Shown here: positions 23,001 to 31,170 of the stretch, one piece after another
How the letters are laid out: every line of letters starts with the position of its first letter
How positions within the stretch are numbered: position 1 is the first letter of the stretch
Source of the DNA: a virus
Direction: 5' to 3' (one strand)
Length of the DNA stretch: 64,000 nucleotides
Virus record (IMG/VR): IMGVR_UViG_3300046171_000193
Coordinates: 1-64,000 of that record
Made by a program: the position numbers and the translations under genes
Notes under the pieces: model-generated
Databases searched by the model: none
Seen by the model: the letters and a program-made list of their open reading frames with translations, nothing else
Told to the model about the DNA's origin: nothing

Positions 23001-23029
23001 TGTACAAACACATCAATTCGTGTTAGAAT
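23001..23029 (+). promoter_or_regulatory. Early-type promoter at a probable leaderless gene
   Basis: TGTACA at 23001-23006, a 17-nt spacer and TAGAAT at 23024-23029, ending 6 bases before the ATG at 23036. Confidence 0.8.
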
Positions 23030-23035
23030 GTTATT

Positions 23036-23713
23036 ATGAATTATATACATGAAAAAATTGACTTAGGCTATGAAACTCTTAAAAGAGAAGATGGCGAGAA
23101 ACGTAGATATGTCACACCTGATGGCGTGGCATATCCTAGCGTTACAACTGTAACCTCTATTCTTAACGAAGATAAGATCGCTGCATGGCGAGCTCGTGTT
23201 GGTGAAGAAGAAGCCAATAAGATCGGTAGCAAAGCCGCTACTCGTGGCACTGCGGTACACAATCTTGTAGAGAAATATCTACTAAACGATCCGGACTATG
23301 GTAAAGACGTAATGCCTCACGTTATGCAAAGTCTAACTAATATGAAACCTATTCTTGAAAAGCGTATGAATATTATTTACGATCAAGAAGTTCCATTGTA
23401 TAGTGATCATCTTAAATTAGCCGGCACATGTGATTGTGCTTGCAAGTTCGATAATGTAAACAGTATTGTCGATTTTAAAACTTCTCGCTTTCCTAAAAAG
23501 AAATCTATGCTTGATCATTACTTCATTCAAGCATGTGCCTACTCAATTATGTGGGAAGAACGTACAGGTATGGCAATGCCTAATCTAGTAATTCTCATGG
23601 ATGTTGATAACGGTAGAGCTCTAACTTATAAAGAGCATCGTGATAATTGGACAGAAAAGCTTCATGATACTATTGAACTGTATCATAAAAGAAACAGGCA
23701 GAGAGTAATATAA
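23036..23713 (+). CDS. PD-(D/E)XK exonuclease (RecB/Cas4-like)
   Basis: The 225-residue protein carries GTAVHNLVEKYL (about 75-86), LAGTCDCACKF and IVDFKTSRF, the acidic and lysine strands (D..DxK) of RecB-type nucleases, plus IQACAYSIMW (QxxxY motif). Such proteins act in DNA processing or recombination in T4-like marine phages. The ATG is at the predicted transcript start, with no leader or ribosome-binding site and no other Met nearby. Confidence 0.85.
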   Translation: MNYIHEKIDLGYETLKREDGEKRRYVTPDGVAYPSVTTVTSILNEDKIAAWRARVGEEEANKIGSKAATRGTAVHNLVEKYLLNDPDYGKDVMPHVMQSLTNMKPILEKRMNIIYDQEVPLYSDHLKLAGTCDCACKFDNVNSIVDFKTSRFPKKKSMLDHYFIQACAYSIMWEERTGMAMPNLVILMDVDNGRALTYKEHRDNWTEKLHDTIELYHKRNRQRVI

Positions 23714-23722
23714 TTTTTCTTA

Positions 23723-23751
23723 TGTACATTTCTAATGAAATGTGGTAGTAT
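23723..23751 (+). promoter_or_regulatory. Early-type promoter
   Basis: TGTACA at 23723-23728, a 17-nt spacer and TAGTAT at 23746-23751, preceded by TTTTTCTTA. It heads the HAD phosphatase gene and possibly the glycan-modification cluster. Confidence 0.78.
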
Positions 23752-23771
23752 ACAATATGAAAGGAAATTAT

Positions 23772-24374
23772 ATGAATAATTTAAATAATCTAAATAAAGT
23801 AATACTAACTGACTGTGACGGCGTTCTCATGAATTGGGAATACGCCATGAACGTCTGGATGCAAACTCAGGGATATGAGATTGTAAATGATGGTCAGGAA
23901 TATTACGATATGGGTGATCGTTATAATCTAACCCATTTTGACAAGAAAAAACTTGTCAGACAGTTTAATGAATCTGCTGCTATGGGGTTTTTACCGCCTC
24001 TTCGAGATGCTATGTATTATGTGGATCTTCTACATCGTAAACATGGTTACACTTTCCATATGATTACATCTCTCTCAAAAGACGAGCATGCGCAAAAGCT
24101 TCGTATTCAAAATACTAAAAAGCTTTTTGGCGAAACTGCCTTTACGCAATTTATCTTCGAAGATACTGGTGCTGACAAAGACGATGTGCTTGAACCATAT
24201 CGAGATACCGGTCTTATTTGGATCGAAGATAAATTCGAAAACGCTGAGCTTGGTAACGATCTCGGTCTTGAATCAATTTTAGTCGAACATGCACATAATA
24301 TGCATAATACTACATTCCCAACCTTTGCTAGATGGAAGGACATCTATGAGTATATCACTGGCGAGTCTGCTTAG
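23772..24374 (+). CDS. HAD-superfamily phosphatase (nucleotidase-like)
   Basis: The 200-residue protein has the HAD motif I DCDGVLMNW (D14-x-D16) as nucleophile and acid/base, motif II in MITSLS, and motif III/IV in WIEDKFENA. The arrangement resembles 5'-deoxyribonucleotidases, which would trim nucleotide pools. The ATG at 23772 follows AAAGGAAATTAT; the earlier ATG at 23757 lies within the promoter start region and lacks a site. Confidence 0.8.
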   Translation: MNNLNNLNKVILTDCDGVLMNWEYAMNVWMQTQGYEIVNDGQEYYDMGDRYNLTHFDKKKLVRQFNESAAMGFLPPLRDAMYYVDLLHRKHGYTFHMITSLSKDEHAQKLRIQNTKKLFGETAFTQFIFEDTGADKDDVLEPYRDTGLIWIEDKFENAELGNDLGLESILVEHAHNMHNTTFPTFARWKDIYEYITGESA

Positions 24375-24606
24375 TTTACGTTCTGAATATGAAGAGATAA
24401 TTAAAAGATATCGCATTCCTGAAGAGCATAAGAATAGTTGTATAGATAACCTTGTATGGTTTAAAGCTAATGGTAAGGGATCTAATCGTCTAAGATCTCG
24501 ATATAAACGTGCTATTGAAATTGCAGATATTATTTTAGAAGAATATGAATATGAAAAAAAGAGTCATATATCAGGTATACGTGGGGAGAAGGTCGCGACT
24601 TTATGA
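24346..24606 (+). CDS. Conserved small phage protein
   Basis: The 86-residue protein begins MSISLASLLSLRSEYEEII and contains RIPEEHKNSCIDNL, a helical pattern seen in marine T4-like phages. The start at 24346 follows GGAAGGACATCT and lies inside the 3' end of the HAD gene (29-base overlap). Its own 3' end overlaps the next gene by 56 bases. Function unknown. Confidence 0.65.
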   Translation: MSISLASLLSLRSEYEEIIKRYRIPEEHKNSCIDNLVWFKANGKGSNRLRSRYKRAIEIADIILEEYEYEKKSHISGIRGEKVATL

Positions 24607-25345
24607 TCATTGCGTAGAATCTGTTAAAGATTATTGTAAAGCACACAACATAGAACATGTTGTGCAGAAACAACCAATCCTAAAAATTAAACCTGACGTC
24701 TTCTCTACAAATCGTAGTAAAGAGTCATACGAAAAGCATGGCGGATTTCTTCCAATCTTTGAGAAGGAAAACGCCTTTACTTATTTAAAGACTAATGATC
24801 AGGTTGCAATTATTGATGCTGACATCTGGGTACGTCCAGGCGCATCAAACATCTTTGACAAAGTTCCAGAGGAATATGATTTTGGCGGAGTACTTGAAAG
24901 AGAGATGCCAATAACTGAGGCGTACACCCGCAAGATTGCAAACTACACGCGTATGCAATATGGTATGAATCAGCTTAGTACTTTATTCGATTGGAAGCAT
25001 CCAGGTGGTGCTAACTTTTATAATATGGGAATGATGGTTTTAAATAAAAGTTTTGGCCAATATCTTAAAGGTCAAACTCCTATGCAGTTTCTCATGCGAC
25101 CAGAGTTTAAAGTTTTTATAGATGGTATGGGTAACTGGAAATGGTCAACAGATCAAACGCTCCTTAATGTATTTGTAAAAGAAAGCGGAATGAGTGTAAA
25201 GAATCTGTCATTTCATTGGAACGGATTATTCACTGCAATACATCCCACGTACGCCCGTGAAGCCAACTTTGTTCACTTCTTTCTGAAAGATAAGTTGCCT
25301 AACGGTGGTGAAAACGTAGAGGAGCTTATGACATATGTTACTTGA
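24551..25345 (+). CDS. Glycosyltransferase-like protein (GT-A fold)
   Basis: The 264-residue protein has IIDADIWVRP (near residue 90), a DxD-type metal/nucleotide-sugar motif, with FYNMGMMVLNKS and STDQTLLNVF as in retaining GT-A enzymes. It would transfer a sugar to an unknown acceptor. I chose the ATG at 24551, spaced 9 bases from AGAAG, over the ATG at 24545. It opens a run of seven overlapping genes. Confidence 0.75.
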   Translation: MKKRVIYQVYVGRRSRLYDHCVESVKDYCKAHNIEHVVQKQPILKIKPDVFSTNRSKESYEKHGGFLPIFEKENAFTYLKTNDQVAIIDADIWVRPGASNIFDKVPEEYDFGGVLEREMPITEAYTRKIANYTRMQYGMNQLSTLFDWKHPGGANFYNMGMMVLNKSFGQYLKGQTPMQFLMRPEFKVFIDGMGNWKWSTDQTLLNVFVKESGMSVKNLSFHWNGLFTAIHPTYAREANFVHFFLKDKLPNGGENVEELMTYVT

Positions 25346-26027
25346 TAGCAGAAAAAGAATATTTGTTCACATACCAAAAAACGCGGGTATGACAATTAGA
25401 CACAGTACCTTTTTAAAAGATAGGATACTGGTAAATAATGCTGGAACACACAAGAGTAAGCAATATACTCAAGAACTTTTAGAAACTATGAATGCTATAG
25501 GAGATCACCATGGAATCGAGCACGCTCGTTGGAGAGATCTTGATGTATCGTATAGGCAACAATACCGAGCATTTGCTGTTATTCGTAATCCTTGGGATCG
25601 TGTTGTATCTCGTTATTTCTTTGCTAAAAAAGTAATTGAAGTAGAAAAAAAGGTAGATCCGAGTTATGCAGATGTTTCGTCATTTGAAGCGTTTTTGGAA
25701 GAACGTCACCAGTGGGGGTCTCAAAAATTTATGTGGCATCGTGCTGTCCGTGGATGGTTTCCTGCTCTTGATCATGTTACTGATGACACTGGGATTGTTA
25801 GGTGTGATATAATTAGATTTGAGAATCTAAACGAAGACTTAATTAAATATTTTAATATACCGATGATGTCTAGAGCTCGTAATGTTACAGCTTTAAATAA
25901 AGGCACATACATGGATGTATATAACGATAAGACACGACAAATAGTTGCTGATTGGTATGCAAGAGATATCGATTATTTTGGATATGATTTTGATACTGGT
26001 CCAACAAAGAACTACTGGGGAATGTAA
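25335..26027 (+). CDS. Sulfotransferase
   Basis: The 230-residue protein has RIFVHIPKNAGMT (8-20), the 5'-phosphosulfate loop, and FAVIRNPWDRVVSRYFF, the 3'-phosphate-binding motif of PAPS-dependent sulfotransferases (Sulfotransfer_2 type). It would place sulfate on a carbohydrate. It overlaps its neighbours by 11 and 1 bases, placing sulfation in the same pathway as the flanking glycosyltransferases. PAPS would come from the host. Confidence 0.85.
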   Translation: MLLDSRKRIFVHIPKNAGMTIRHSTFLKDRILVNNAGTHKSKQYTQELLETMNAIGDHHGIEHARWRDLDVSYRQQYRAFAVIRNPWDRVVSRYFFAKKVIEVEKKVDPSYADVSSFEAFLEERHQWGSQKFMWHRAVRGWFPALDHVTDDTGIVRCDIIRFENLNEDLIKYFNIPMMSRARNVTALNKGTYMDVYNDKTRQIVADWYARDIDYFGYDFDTGPTKNYWGM

Positions 26028-26653
26028 TGGGTGAACTAGGAAATCTATTTAATAAGTACGGATGTGATAAAACAAAAAAGCATATGTACGATCGTATATA
26101 CGAACCAGCTTTAGAAAAGTTTAAAGATAAAGAAATCAATATTCTTGAGATTGGCGTATTTAACGGACATAGTACTGAAGCCTTTCATGAATATCTACCA
26201 AAAGCAAATCTATATGGGTTAGATATTTTTACTCGCACAAAAGCTGAAGACTTGGCGTGTTATAAGAAAGATCGTACGCATTTTCTAAAAGCAAGTAGTA
26301 TTGAGCCATCAGTTAAAACACAACTTATGCAAAAGTTTGGTAATGTAAAGTTCGATGTTATCATTGATGACGGCTTGCATACTCCTCAAGCGAACAAGAT
26401 GACATTTAGATATTTGTCTACATTTCTAAAAGAAGGCGGAACGTTTTTTATCGAGGATGTGTTTCCACTTGAGTCTATGACATTTGAAGAACTTAAACAC
26501 CCATGGTTATTACAGCATCCTGACAGATATAATGCATTAGATAATAATATGTTCCTTGCAGAGATTGAGAAATCAGGAATGAAAATTATCAGGCACGACA
26601 ACCGTAAGTTAACAAGAGAACCAGATAGCTACATAATAGAGTTACAAAAATGA
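26027..26653 (+). CDS. SAM-dependent methyltransferase
   Basis: The 208-residue protein has ILEIGVFNGHST (motif I, SAM binding), DVIIDDGLHTP (motif II/metal) and FFIEDVFP, resembling small-molecule or sugar O-methyltransferases of the Methyltransf_24/CmcI type. It starts on the sulfotransferase stop and ends 4 bases inside the next gene. Confidence 0.82.
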   Translation: MGELGNLFNKYGCDKTKKHMYDRIYEPALEKFKDKEINILEIGVFNGHSTEAFHEYLPKANLYGLDIFTRTKAEDLACYKKDRTHFLKASSIEPSVKTQLMQKFGNVKFDVIIDDGLHTPQANKMTFRYLSTFLKEGGTFFIEDVFPLESMTFEELKHPWLLQHPDRYNALDNNMFLAEIEKSGMKIIRHDNRKLTREPDSYIIELQK

Positions 26654-27339
26654 AGGCGTTCGTCATAAATCTTGACGGCAATACTGTATCAGAAGCAGGA
26701 GCTGCTGAATGCATACGGTCATCTCATGCTGTAGGAAATGATTTTGTTGTACAATCATTCAGAGCCATACGGCCAGAAAATGCCTGGGATAATTTAGCTA
26801 AAGAAGGATTAAAATGGACATATCCATGGAATACTCCAAAGCTAGACTTTGCAACCGGATTAGAATTATCACCATATCAAACGGCCGACAAGCGAAAGCG
26901 AGTCGGCTGTTTCATGAGCCACTATATGTTATGGAAAATTGCAACTAAAGAACCTATATTAGTTTTAGAGCATGACGCAGTCTTTACTCAAAAGCTTGAG
27001 TATGAGACAATGATAACATCTAATCATGGAATTATTGGAATAAACGATCCACGTGGAGCAACGCGTAAGTCTTCAGTTTATCATACAATGATCGGTGAGA
27101 GCCGTTGGCCTATTCAGCCAGTACCTCATATAGATGACATAAAGATTCCACAAGGACTAGCCGGAAACTCGGCATATATAATTAAACCATGGGCAGCCAA
27201 GAAGGTAATAGAAAAAGTAAAAGAAATCGGAGCGTGGCCAAATGATGCCTTGCTTTGTTATCAGCTTTTTAATTTTCTTGGAGTAACAAAGAAACATTAT
27301 ACAAGGGTGCAGGGTCTTCCCTCTACAACTACATTATGA
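26650..27339 (+). CDS. Glycosyltransferase family 25-like protein
   Basis: The 229-residue protein shows KAFVINLDGN at the N-terminus, VGCFMSHYMLWKIA, LVLEHDAVF (ExD motif) and AGNSAYIIKPWAAKKVIE, all typical of GT25 LPS glycosyltransferases, which act on cell-surface glycans. It overlaps its neighbours by 4 bases on both sides. A homologue follows immediately. Confidence 0.83.
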   Translation: MKAFVINLDGNTVSEAGAAECIRSSHAVGNDFVVQSFRAIRPENAWDNLAKEGLKWTYPWNTPKLDFATGLELSPYQTADKRKRVGCFMSHYMLWKIATKEPILVLEHDAVFTQKLEYETMITSNHGIIGINDPRGATRKSSVYHTMIGESRWPIQPVPHIDDIKIPQGLAGNSAYIIKPWAAKKVIEKVKEIGAWPNDALLCYQLFNFLGVTKKHYTRVQGLPSTTTL

Positions 27340-27989
27340 AAAATTATGTAATTACTATAATGGATAATGAGAAGTCCATCTTAGTTGCTAATAGATGTAT
27401 TAAGTCAGGACTATCTACTGGTGGTTTAGAAATAGAACATTGGAAAGCCACTACACCTGCAGATGATCTTGATGATTTTATTAAATCTGAAAAGATTAAT
27501 ATATCTGCGATGAACGAAGTTTATTCCCGAACATCAAATTGTGTAGCTGCATTCATATCTCACTATAAACTATGGAAGTTGTGTGCCGGAAGTAAAGTAG
27601 AATTTACAATCTTTGAACACGACGCAGTATGCGTAAATAATATTCCAACAAATATAAATTACAACGGAGCGATATCTCTCGGTAAACCATCCTATGGGAA
27701 GTATAACACCCCCTTGGGATTTGGAGTTAATAAGCTTACTTCAAAACGATATTTTCCTGGAGCTCATGCATATAGAATTAAACCAAATGCAGCAAAGATG
27801 TTAGTTCAGCAAGCCAGGTTTGAGGCAAAACCTACTGATGTATTTTTAAACCTAGAGAGTTTTGCGTTCTTACAAGAATTTTATCCTTGGCCTGTTGAAG
27901 CAAAAGATAGTTTTACTACCATTCAAAGTGAACGTGGTTGTTTAGCTAAACATAACTTTAACAATAATTATGAGATTATAAATGTCTAA
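27336..27989 (+). CDS. Second glycosyltransferase family 25-like protein
   Basis: The 217-residue protein aligns with its upstream neighbour at AAFISHYKLWKLC, FTIFEHDAV and GAHAYRIKPNAAKMLVQQA, suggesting an old tandem duplication with strong divergence. It keeps the ExD-type acidic pair (EHD). It probably adds a second sugar to the same glycan; acceptor unknown. Confidence 0.78.
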   Translation: MKNYVITIMDNEKSILVANRCIKSGLSTGGLEIEHWKATTPADDLDDFIKSEKINISAMNEVYSRTSNCVAAFISHYKLWKLCAGSKVEFTIFEHDAVCVNNIPTNINYNGAISLGKPSYGKYNTPLGFGVNKLTSKRYFPGAHAYRIKPNAAKMLVQQARFEAKPTDVFLNLESFAFLQEFYPWPVEAKDSFTTIQSERGCLAKHNFNNNYEIINV

Positions 27990-28632
27990 GCCCGATTTAA
28001 CTAAGGCCGTATTAACAGGCTCAGATGAAAATACAGAATGGATGTTACCTTGGTTTATAGAAAACTATAAGAAACATAATGATACACATCTTTCAGTTGT
28101 AGATTTTGGCATGACAGAAAAAATGCTAGAATGGCTAGAAAAGAATATTGATTCAATGGGTGACATGAGGGTTGAAACTCCGCATGCATGGTTCCTCAAA
28201 CCATTTGCTATGATGAATTCTCCATTTAAAAATACTATATGGTTAGATGCCGACTGTGAAGTATTAGGAGATGTCTCTCCAATATTCTCTATGACAGTGC
28301 CAAGCAAAATAAGCATGGTTGTAGATAGGCCGTGGTCAAAAAGATTTAATACTACTATGTACAACAGCGGAGTTGTAGCATTTCAAGGTCGACCAAAAAT
28401 TTTAGAGATGTGGTGCGACAGAATAAAACAAAAGCCATCTCGAGGAGATCAAGAAACATTGCACGAGATGATGGATCCTCTGCAACAAATGATGTATATT
28501 AATGAAATAGAAAACAAGTGGAACGTATTAAGATTACAGCATATTGAAGGACCAAAGGTTCCTGATTCTGTTATTAATCACTGGACTGGACAAAAAGGAA
28601 AAGACCATATTCGGAGTTTAATGAATGAGTAA
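27982..28632 (+). CDS. Glycosyltransferase-like protein with DxD motif
   Basis: The 216-residue protein has HAWFLKPFAMMNSPF, TIWLDADCEVLGDV (DxD) and MYNSGVVAFQG, the signature order of GT8-like GT-A enzymes. It overlaps both neighbours by 8 bases. Confidence 0.78.
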   Translation: MSKPDLTKAVLTGSDENTEWMLPWFIENYKKHNDTHLSVVDFGMTEKMLEWLEKNIDSMGDMRVETPHAWFLKPFAMMNSPFKNTIWLDADCEVLGDVSPIFSMTVPSKISMVVDRPWSKRFNTTMYNSGVVAFQGRPKILEMWCDRIKQKPSRGDQETLHEMMDPLQQMMYINEIENKWNVLRLQHIEGPKVPDSVINHWTGQKGKDHIRSLMNE

Positions 28633-29224
28633 AGTAGCACATTTAATTGGTAATGGCGATAGCCATCACTTGTATAGACCAGCAAAAGGTATTATTATGA
28701 CTTGTAATCTTCCTCCGATTACAGGTATTCAAAACGTTTATGCGACAGCTATTGTTGATTTTAAAATGTGTAAAGCTATGCATGAAGGTTCTGTTGATTT
28801 ACGTGCTTATGATTGGGTTATGGGAGCAAGACCCAAAAAATACACTGAAATGAAAACAGATTTCTATATGAAGTTTGCACCGCACATAAAAGAATTCTAC
28901 ACAGTGTTACCTAGATATGCACATAACTATACAGACTTTAATTGCGGACACATGGCCGCACACTATCTTGCTAACAGATTAAACTGTGATGAGATTCATA
29001 TGTATGGTTTTGACTCTATATTTGATTTTAATCTTGTCAGTACTACTGATCTTGTGCTGATGTCAAATAGAGATCATAGTAACACACATAGATTAGCTGA
29101 GAACTGGAGACCTATTACTGAAGGTATTTTTCATGAGTTTCCTAATATTCAGTTTGTAGTACATCATACACACGATAGAGCAAAAATAACTTTGCCAAAA
29201 AATGTTGAAGTTCGTATACATTAA
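28625..29224 (+). CDS. Rossmann-like protein of the glycan cluster (DUF115-like)
   Basis: The 199-residue protein begins AHLIGNGDSHHLY, a nucleotide-binding GNGxS turn as in DUF115/sialyltransferase-like proteins, and has FNCGHMAAHYLANRL and IHMYGFDSIF. Family members process or transfer activated sugars or make the activated donor. It closes the seven-gene run and ends just before an early promoter. The exact reaction is unknown. Confidence 0.6.
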   Translation: MSKVAHLIGNGDSHHLYRPAKGIIMTCNLPPITGIQNVYATAIVDFKMCKAMHEGSVDLRAYDWVMGARPKKYTEMKTDFYMKFAPHIKEFYTVLPRYAHNYTDFNCGHMAAHYLANRLNCDEIHMYGFDSIFDFNLVSTTDLVLMSNRDHSNTHRLAENWRPITEGIFHEFPNIQFVVHHTHDRAKITLPKNVEVRIH

Positions 29225-29227
29225 CTG

Positions 29228-29256
29228 TGTACATTTGATATGTTTTGTGTTAGAAT
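29228..29256 (+). promoter_or_regulatory. Early-type promoter at a probable leaderless gene
   Basis: TGTACA at 29228-29233, a 17-nt spacer and TAGAAT at 29251-29256, ending 6 bases before the ATG at 29263. Confidence 0.82.
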
Positions 29257-29262
29257 GTTTTC

Positions 29263-29679
29263 ATGATTATTGAATTTACTGGACATGTGAAAAAGTCAAT
29301 TCGCGAGGAATCCGAATTAGCTATATGGTTTGCTAAAGAGCAGCTTATGCCACGTTATCGAAAAATAGACATCAGCGTAAAATTCATCCGAAACCTAAGA
29401 GCCAAAGAAGGAATTCATGGCGACGTATTAGACGAGGATGACAGAGAATATACAATAAGAATAGACTCTAGCCAAGCCCGAAAAGAAATCATTGCTACTA
29501 TATTACATGAGATGGTTCATGTGTATCAGTATGCCACACGTAAGATGACACAACCGTCTGGCGACATAATAGTATATAACAAGACTGAATATCCATGGGA
29601 TATGGCATATGACCATAAACCTTGGGAAATAGAAGCTCACACTTTAGAACGCGATTTATATGCTAAGTTTTATAAATAA
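29263..29679 (+). CDS. Zincin metallopeptidase (SprT-like)
   Basis: The 138-residue protein has ILHEMVHVYQY, the HExxH zinc/catalytic motif (about residues 88-92), and KPWEIEAHTLE providing a downstream Glu/His ligand. Size and layout resemble SprT-like and other minimal phage metallopeptidases. No signal peptide is seen, so the target is cytoplasmic. The ATG lies at the predicted transcript start. Confidence 0.78.
   Translation: MIIEFTGHVKKSIREESELAIWFAKEQLMPRYRKIDISVKFIRNLRAKEGIHGDVLDEDDREYTIRIDSSQARKEIIATILHEMVHVYQYATRKMTQPSGDIIVYNKTEYPWDMAYDHKPWEIEAHTLERDLYAKFYK
29671..29678 (+). promoter_or_regulatory. Late promoter overlapping the metallopeptidase 3' end
   Basis: TATAAATA at 29671-29678 overlaps the metallopeptidase stop region and lies 30 bases before the ATG at 29709. 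Confidence 0.6.
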
Positions 29680-29708
29680 TACTGAGTTTAACAACAACAG
29701 GATTTTAT

Positions 29709-29894
29709 ATGGACGAAGAGGAGAGGCTAATGCCTGACGATCCTTGCGACCATATTACAGATATTACAGGATGGATAAACAGTGACAAAGAAAAACGATC
29801 CGGAACCGGAGAGATACTACGAGTGGATGCTATGGAAAATGCGCCAAGAAGATCTCAAAGAAAAAAATATGTCGGATTCGGATTAAGTGATTGA
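29709..29894 (+). CDS. Small hypothetical protein with a possible overlapping frame
   Basis: The 61-residue frame begins MDEEERLMPDDPCDHITDIT. Its first half looks protein-like, but its second half is Arg/Lys-rich and unlike a folded protein, whereas the frame starting at 29782 looks better over the same bases. Either the two overlap or the first gene is truncated in practice. Internal start at 29730 is possible. Confidence 0.45.
   Translation: MDEEERLMPDDPCDHITDITGWINSDKEKRSGTGEILRVDAMENAPRRSQRKKYVGFGLSD
29782..29886 (+). CDS. Possible overlapping 34-aa gene
   Basis: A GTG-started frame inside the preceding gene encodes ERYYEWMLWKMRQEDLKEK, an aromatic helix that reads like real protein. 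It has no clear ribosome-binding site, so translation could depend on coupling with the overlapping gene. Confidence 0.35.
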   Translation: MTKKNDPEPERYYEWMLWKMRQEDLKEKNMSDSD

Positions 29895-29935
29895 TCTGTA
29901 ATAAAACTTTTTTTACATAAAACCGCAATTAACTG

Positions 29936-29964
29936 TGTACAAACCCTTTTGAATGTGATATAAA
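29936..29964 (+). promoter_or_regulatory. Early-type promoter
   Basis: TGTACA at 29936-29941, a 17-nt spacer and TATAAA at 29959-29964, preceded by ACCGCAATTAACTG, the same upstream block as the promoter at 41811. Confidence 0.82.
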
Positions 29965-29989
29965 GGTTATATCAAAAGGAGATTATGAC

Positions 29990-30286
29990 ATGACAAATAC
30001 AGCTAAAGCTTTCTGGAATAACCAACTAAACGAAGTAAAGACTCTTTGTGATCGTACATTCAGCTACTTTGTAGAAGCTGAAGAAGATATGAAAAATCTT
30101 TACCACGAAGATCTAGAAGGTTTTCAAAATGCAATCGAATTGTTCAAGCAATCAGATGCAGAAGCATTAGCTACTCTTGTGTCAGAAATGGACACTGAAC
30201 CACGTGAGCAAATAGTTGTTGCTTTCAATCAAGATTGTGGTTCAGTATTTGTAAAAGAAATTCTTGGCTATGAGGTGTATGCATAA
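29990..30286 (+). CDS. Hypothetical early protein
   Basis: The 98-residue acidic, helical protein (FWNNQLNEVKTLCDRTF) follows AAAAGGAGATTATGAC behind a strong early promoter. No family is recognised. It begins a chain of short overlapping genes running to 31558. Confidence 0.75.
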   Translation: MTNTAKAFWNNQLNEVKTLCDRTFSYFVEAEEDMKNLYHEDLEGFQNAIELFKQSDAEALATLVSEMDTEPREQIVVAFNQDCGSVFVKEILGYEVYA

Positions 30287-30429
30287 TGTGGTTTGTTGAA
30301 GTAAGGTTCGATATGAAAGGCAGAGAACGTTGGGAGGGCTTGACCTATGATCAAGCTCACTCAGTTTATGGCAGATATTCAGGACGCAAAGCTGGTGCGT
30401 GGTATGTACGCATGGGTGAAATGTCATGA
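30286..30429 (+). CDS. Small hypothetical protein (47 aa)
   Basis: A 47-codon gene starting on the stop of the preceding one. The product MWFVEVRFDMKGRERWEGLT is aromatic and basic and ends in AWYVRMGEMS. The stop overlaps the next start by 4 bases. Function unknown. Confidence 0.65.
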   Translation: MWFVEVRFDMKGRERWEGLTYDQAHSVYGRYSGRKAGAWYVRMGEMS

Positions 30430-30773
30430 GTATGCATATGATTAGAGGAGTTCAGGTTCATGGTGTAGGTAAGCGCCGTAAGGCGAAACGAAAATCACAT
30501 AAACTATTGAAGGCGGAAGCCGAACATAATAAGTTTCTAGAGAAGCTTGGTGTGGGTAAGTCAATATCGGATTATCGATATGACTTGCCCGACTTAGATT
30601 GTGGTCCTCGTGTTACATCAGATAAGATCTGTTCAAATGGCGCAAAGAAAGAAGCTGTCAAATATACAGGTAACGAAATTGCTGGCATAGTCGTTACTCA
30701 TAAATCAAACCTAATGCCAGTACGCAAAGATAATAAGCAAGCTGCAGTCGATGCTGCAAATATGAGGCGATAA
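30426..30773 (+). CDS. Conserved T4-like hypothetical protein
   Basis: The 115-residue protein is basic at the N-terminus (GKRRKAKRKSHKLLKAEAEH) and ends EIAGIVVTHKSNLMPVRKDN with a terminal AANMRR, a tail that I recognise from marine T4-like phages. Function unknown; co-translated with both neighbours. Confidence 0.7.
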   Translation: MSMHMIRGVQVHGVGKRRKAKRKSHKLLKAEAEHNKFLEKLGVGKSISDYRYDLPDLDCGPRVTSDKICSNGAKKEAVKYTGNEIAGIVVTHKSNLMPVRKDNKQAAVDAANMRR

Positions 30774-30928
30774 TGGGTAAGCATTTAAAAACTAAAATAG
30801 ACTATGAGATGATCTATTCTCTTGCAAAGGAAGTAAAGAGACTTGAACCAGATAATTCTGTACTCGAAAAATATCTCTCTATGGATAACTTTGAAGGCGC
30901 TGAGCTTAGAAAACAGTTAAAAGAATGA
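30773..30928 (+). CDS. Small hypothetical protein (51 aa)
   Basis: A 51-codon gene whose ATG uses the last A of the previous TAA. The product (MGKHLKTKIDYEMIYSLAKE) is a charged helix. Its TGA overlaps the next ATG. No family is recognised. Confidence 0.62.
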   Translation: MGKHLKTKIDYEMIYSLAKEVKRLEPDNSVLEKYLSMDNFEGAELRKQLKE

Positions 30929-31170
30929 AATTTATGATAGTGGTCATAATGCAATTTCTTCCACAAGAAGATGCTACTGACTTTTATATATTTACGGAAC
31001 CTAACTTTGAAAGCTACACTGAGTGTACACTCTTTTTAAGAGAGCCAGAAAATGCACAGAAGATTGGAATTAAACTTATAGAAGAGTTTGGTTTTAGAAT
31101 GATTGACAATGTGTTTTGTGCACCGGAATCTAAAGTTAACAGATATATTCTAGAACAGGAAATGACGTAG
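30925..31170 (+). CDS. Small protein with hydrophobic N-terminus, paralogue 1
   Basis: The 81-residue protein begins MKFMIVVIMQFLPQE and has YTECTLFLREPEN and a later FCAPES. The pattern hydrophobic start, eC-helix, second Cys recurs in the next two genes and at 33091, suggesting tandem divergence of one small secreted or membrane family. Confidence 0.6.
   Translation: MKFMIVVIMQFLPQEDATDFYIFTEPNFESYTECTLFLREPENAQKIGIKLIEEFGFRMIDNVFCAPESKVNRYILEQEMT

Noticed and set aside
23757-23774. Start at 23757 for the HAD gene
   Set aside because: It lies about at the transcription start of the promoter at 23723 and has no ribosome-binding site, unlike 23772.
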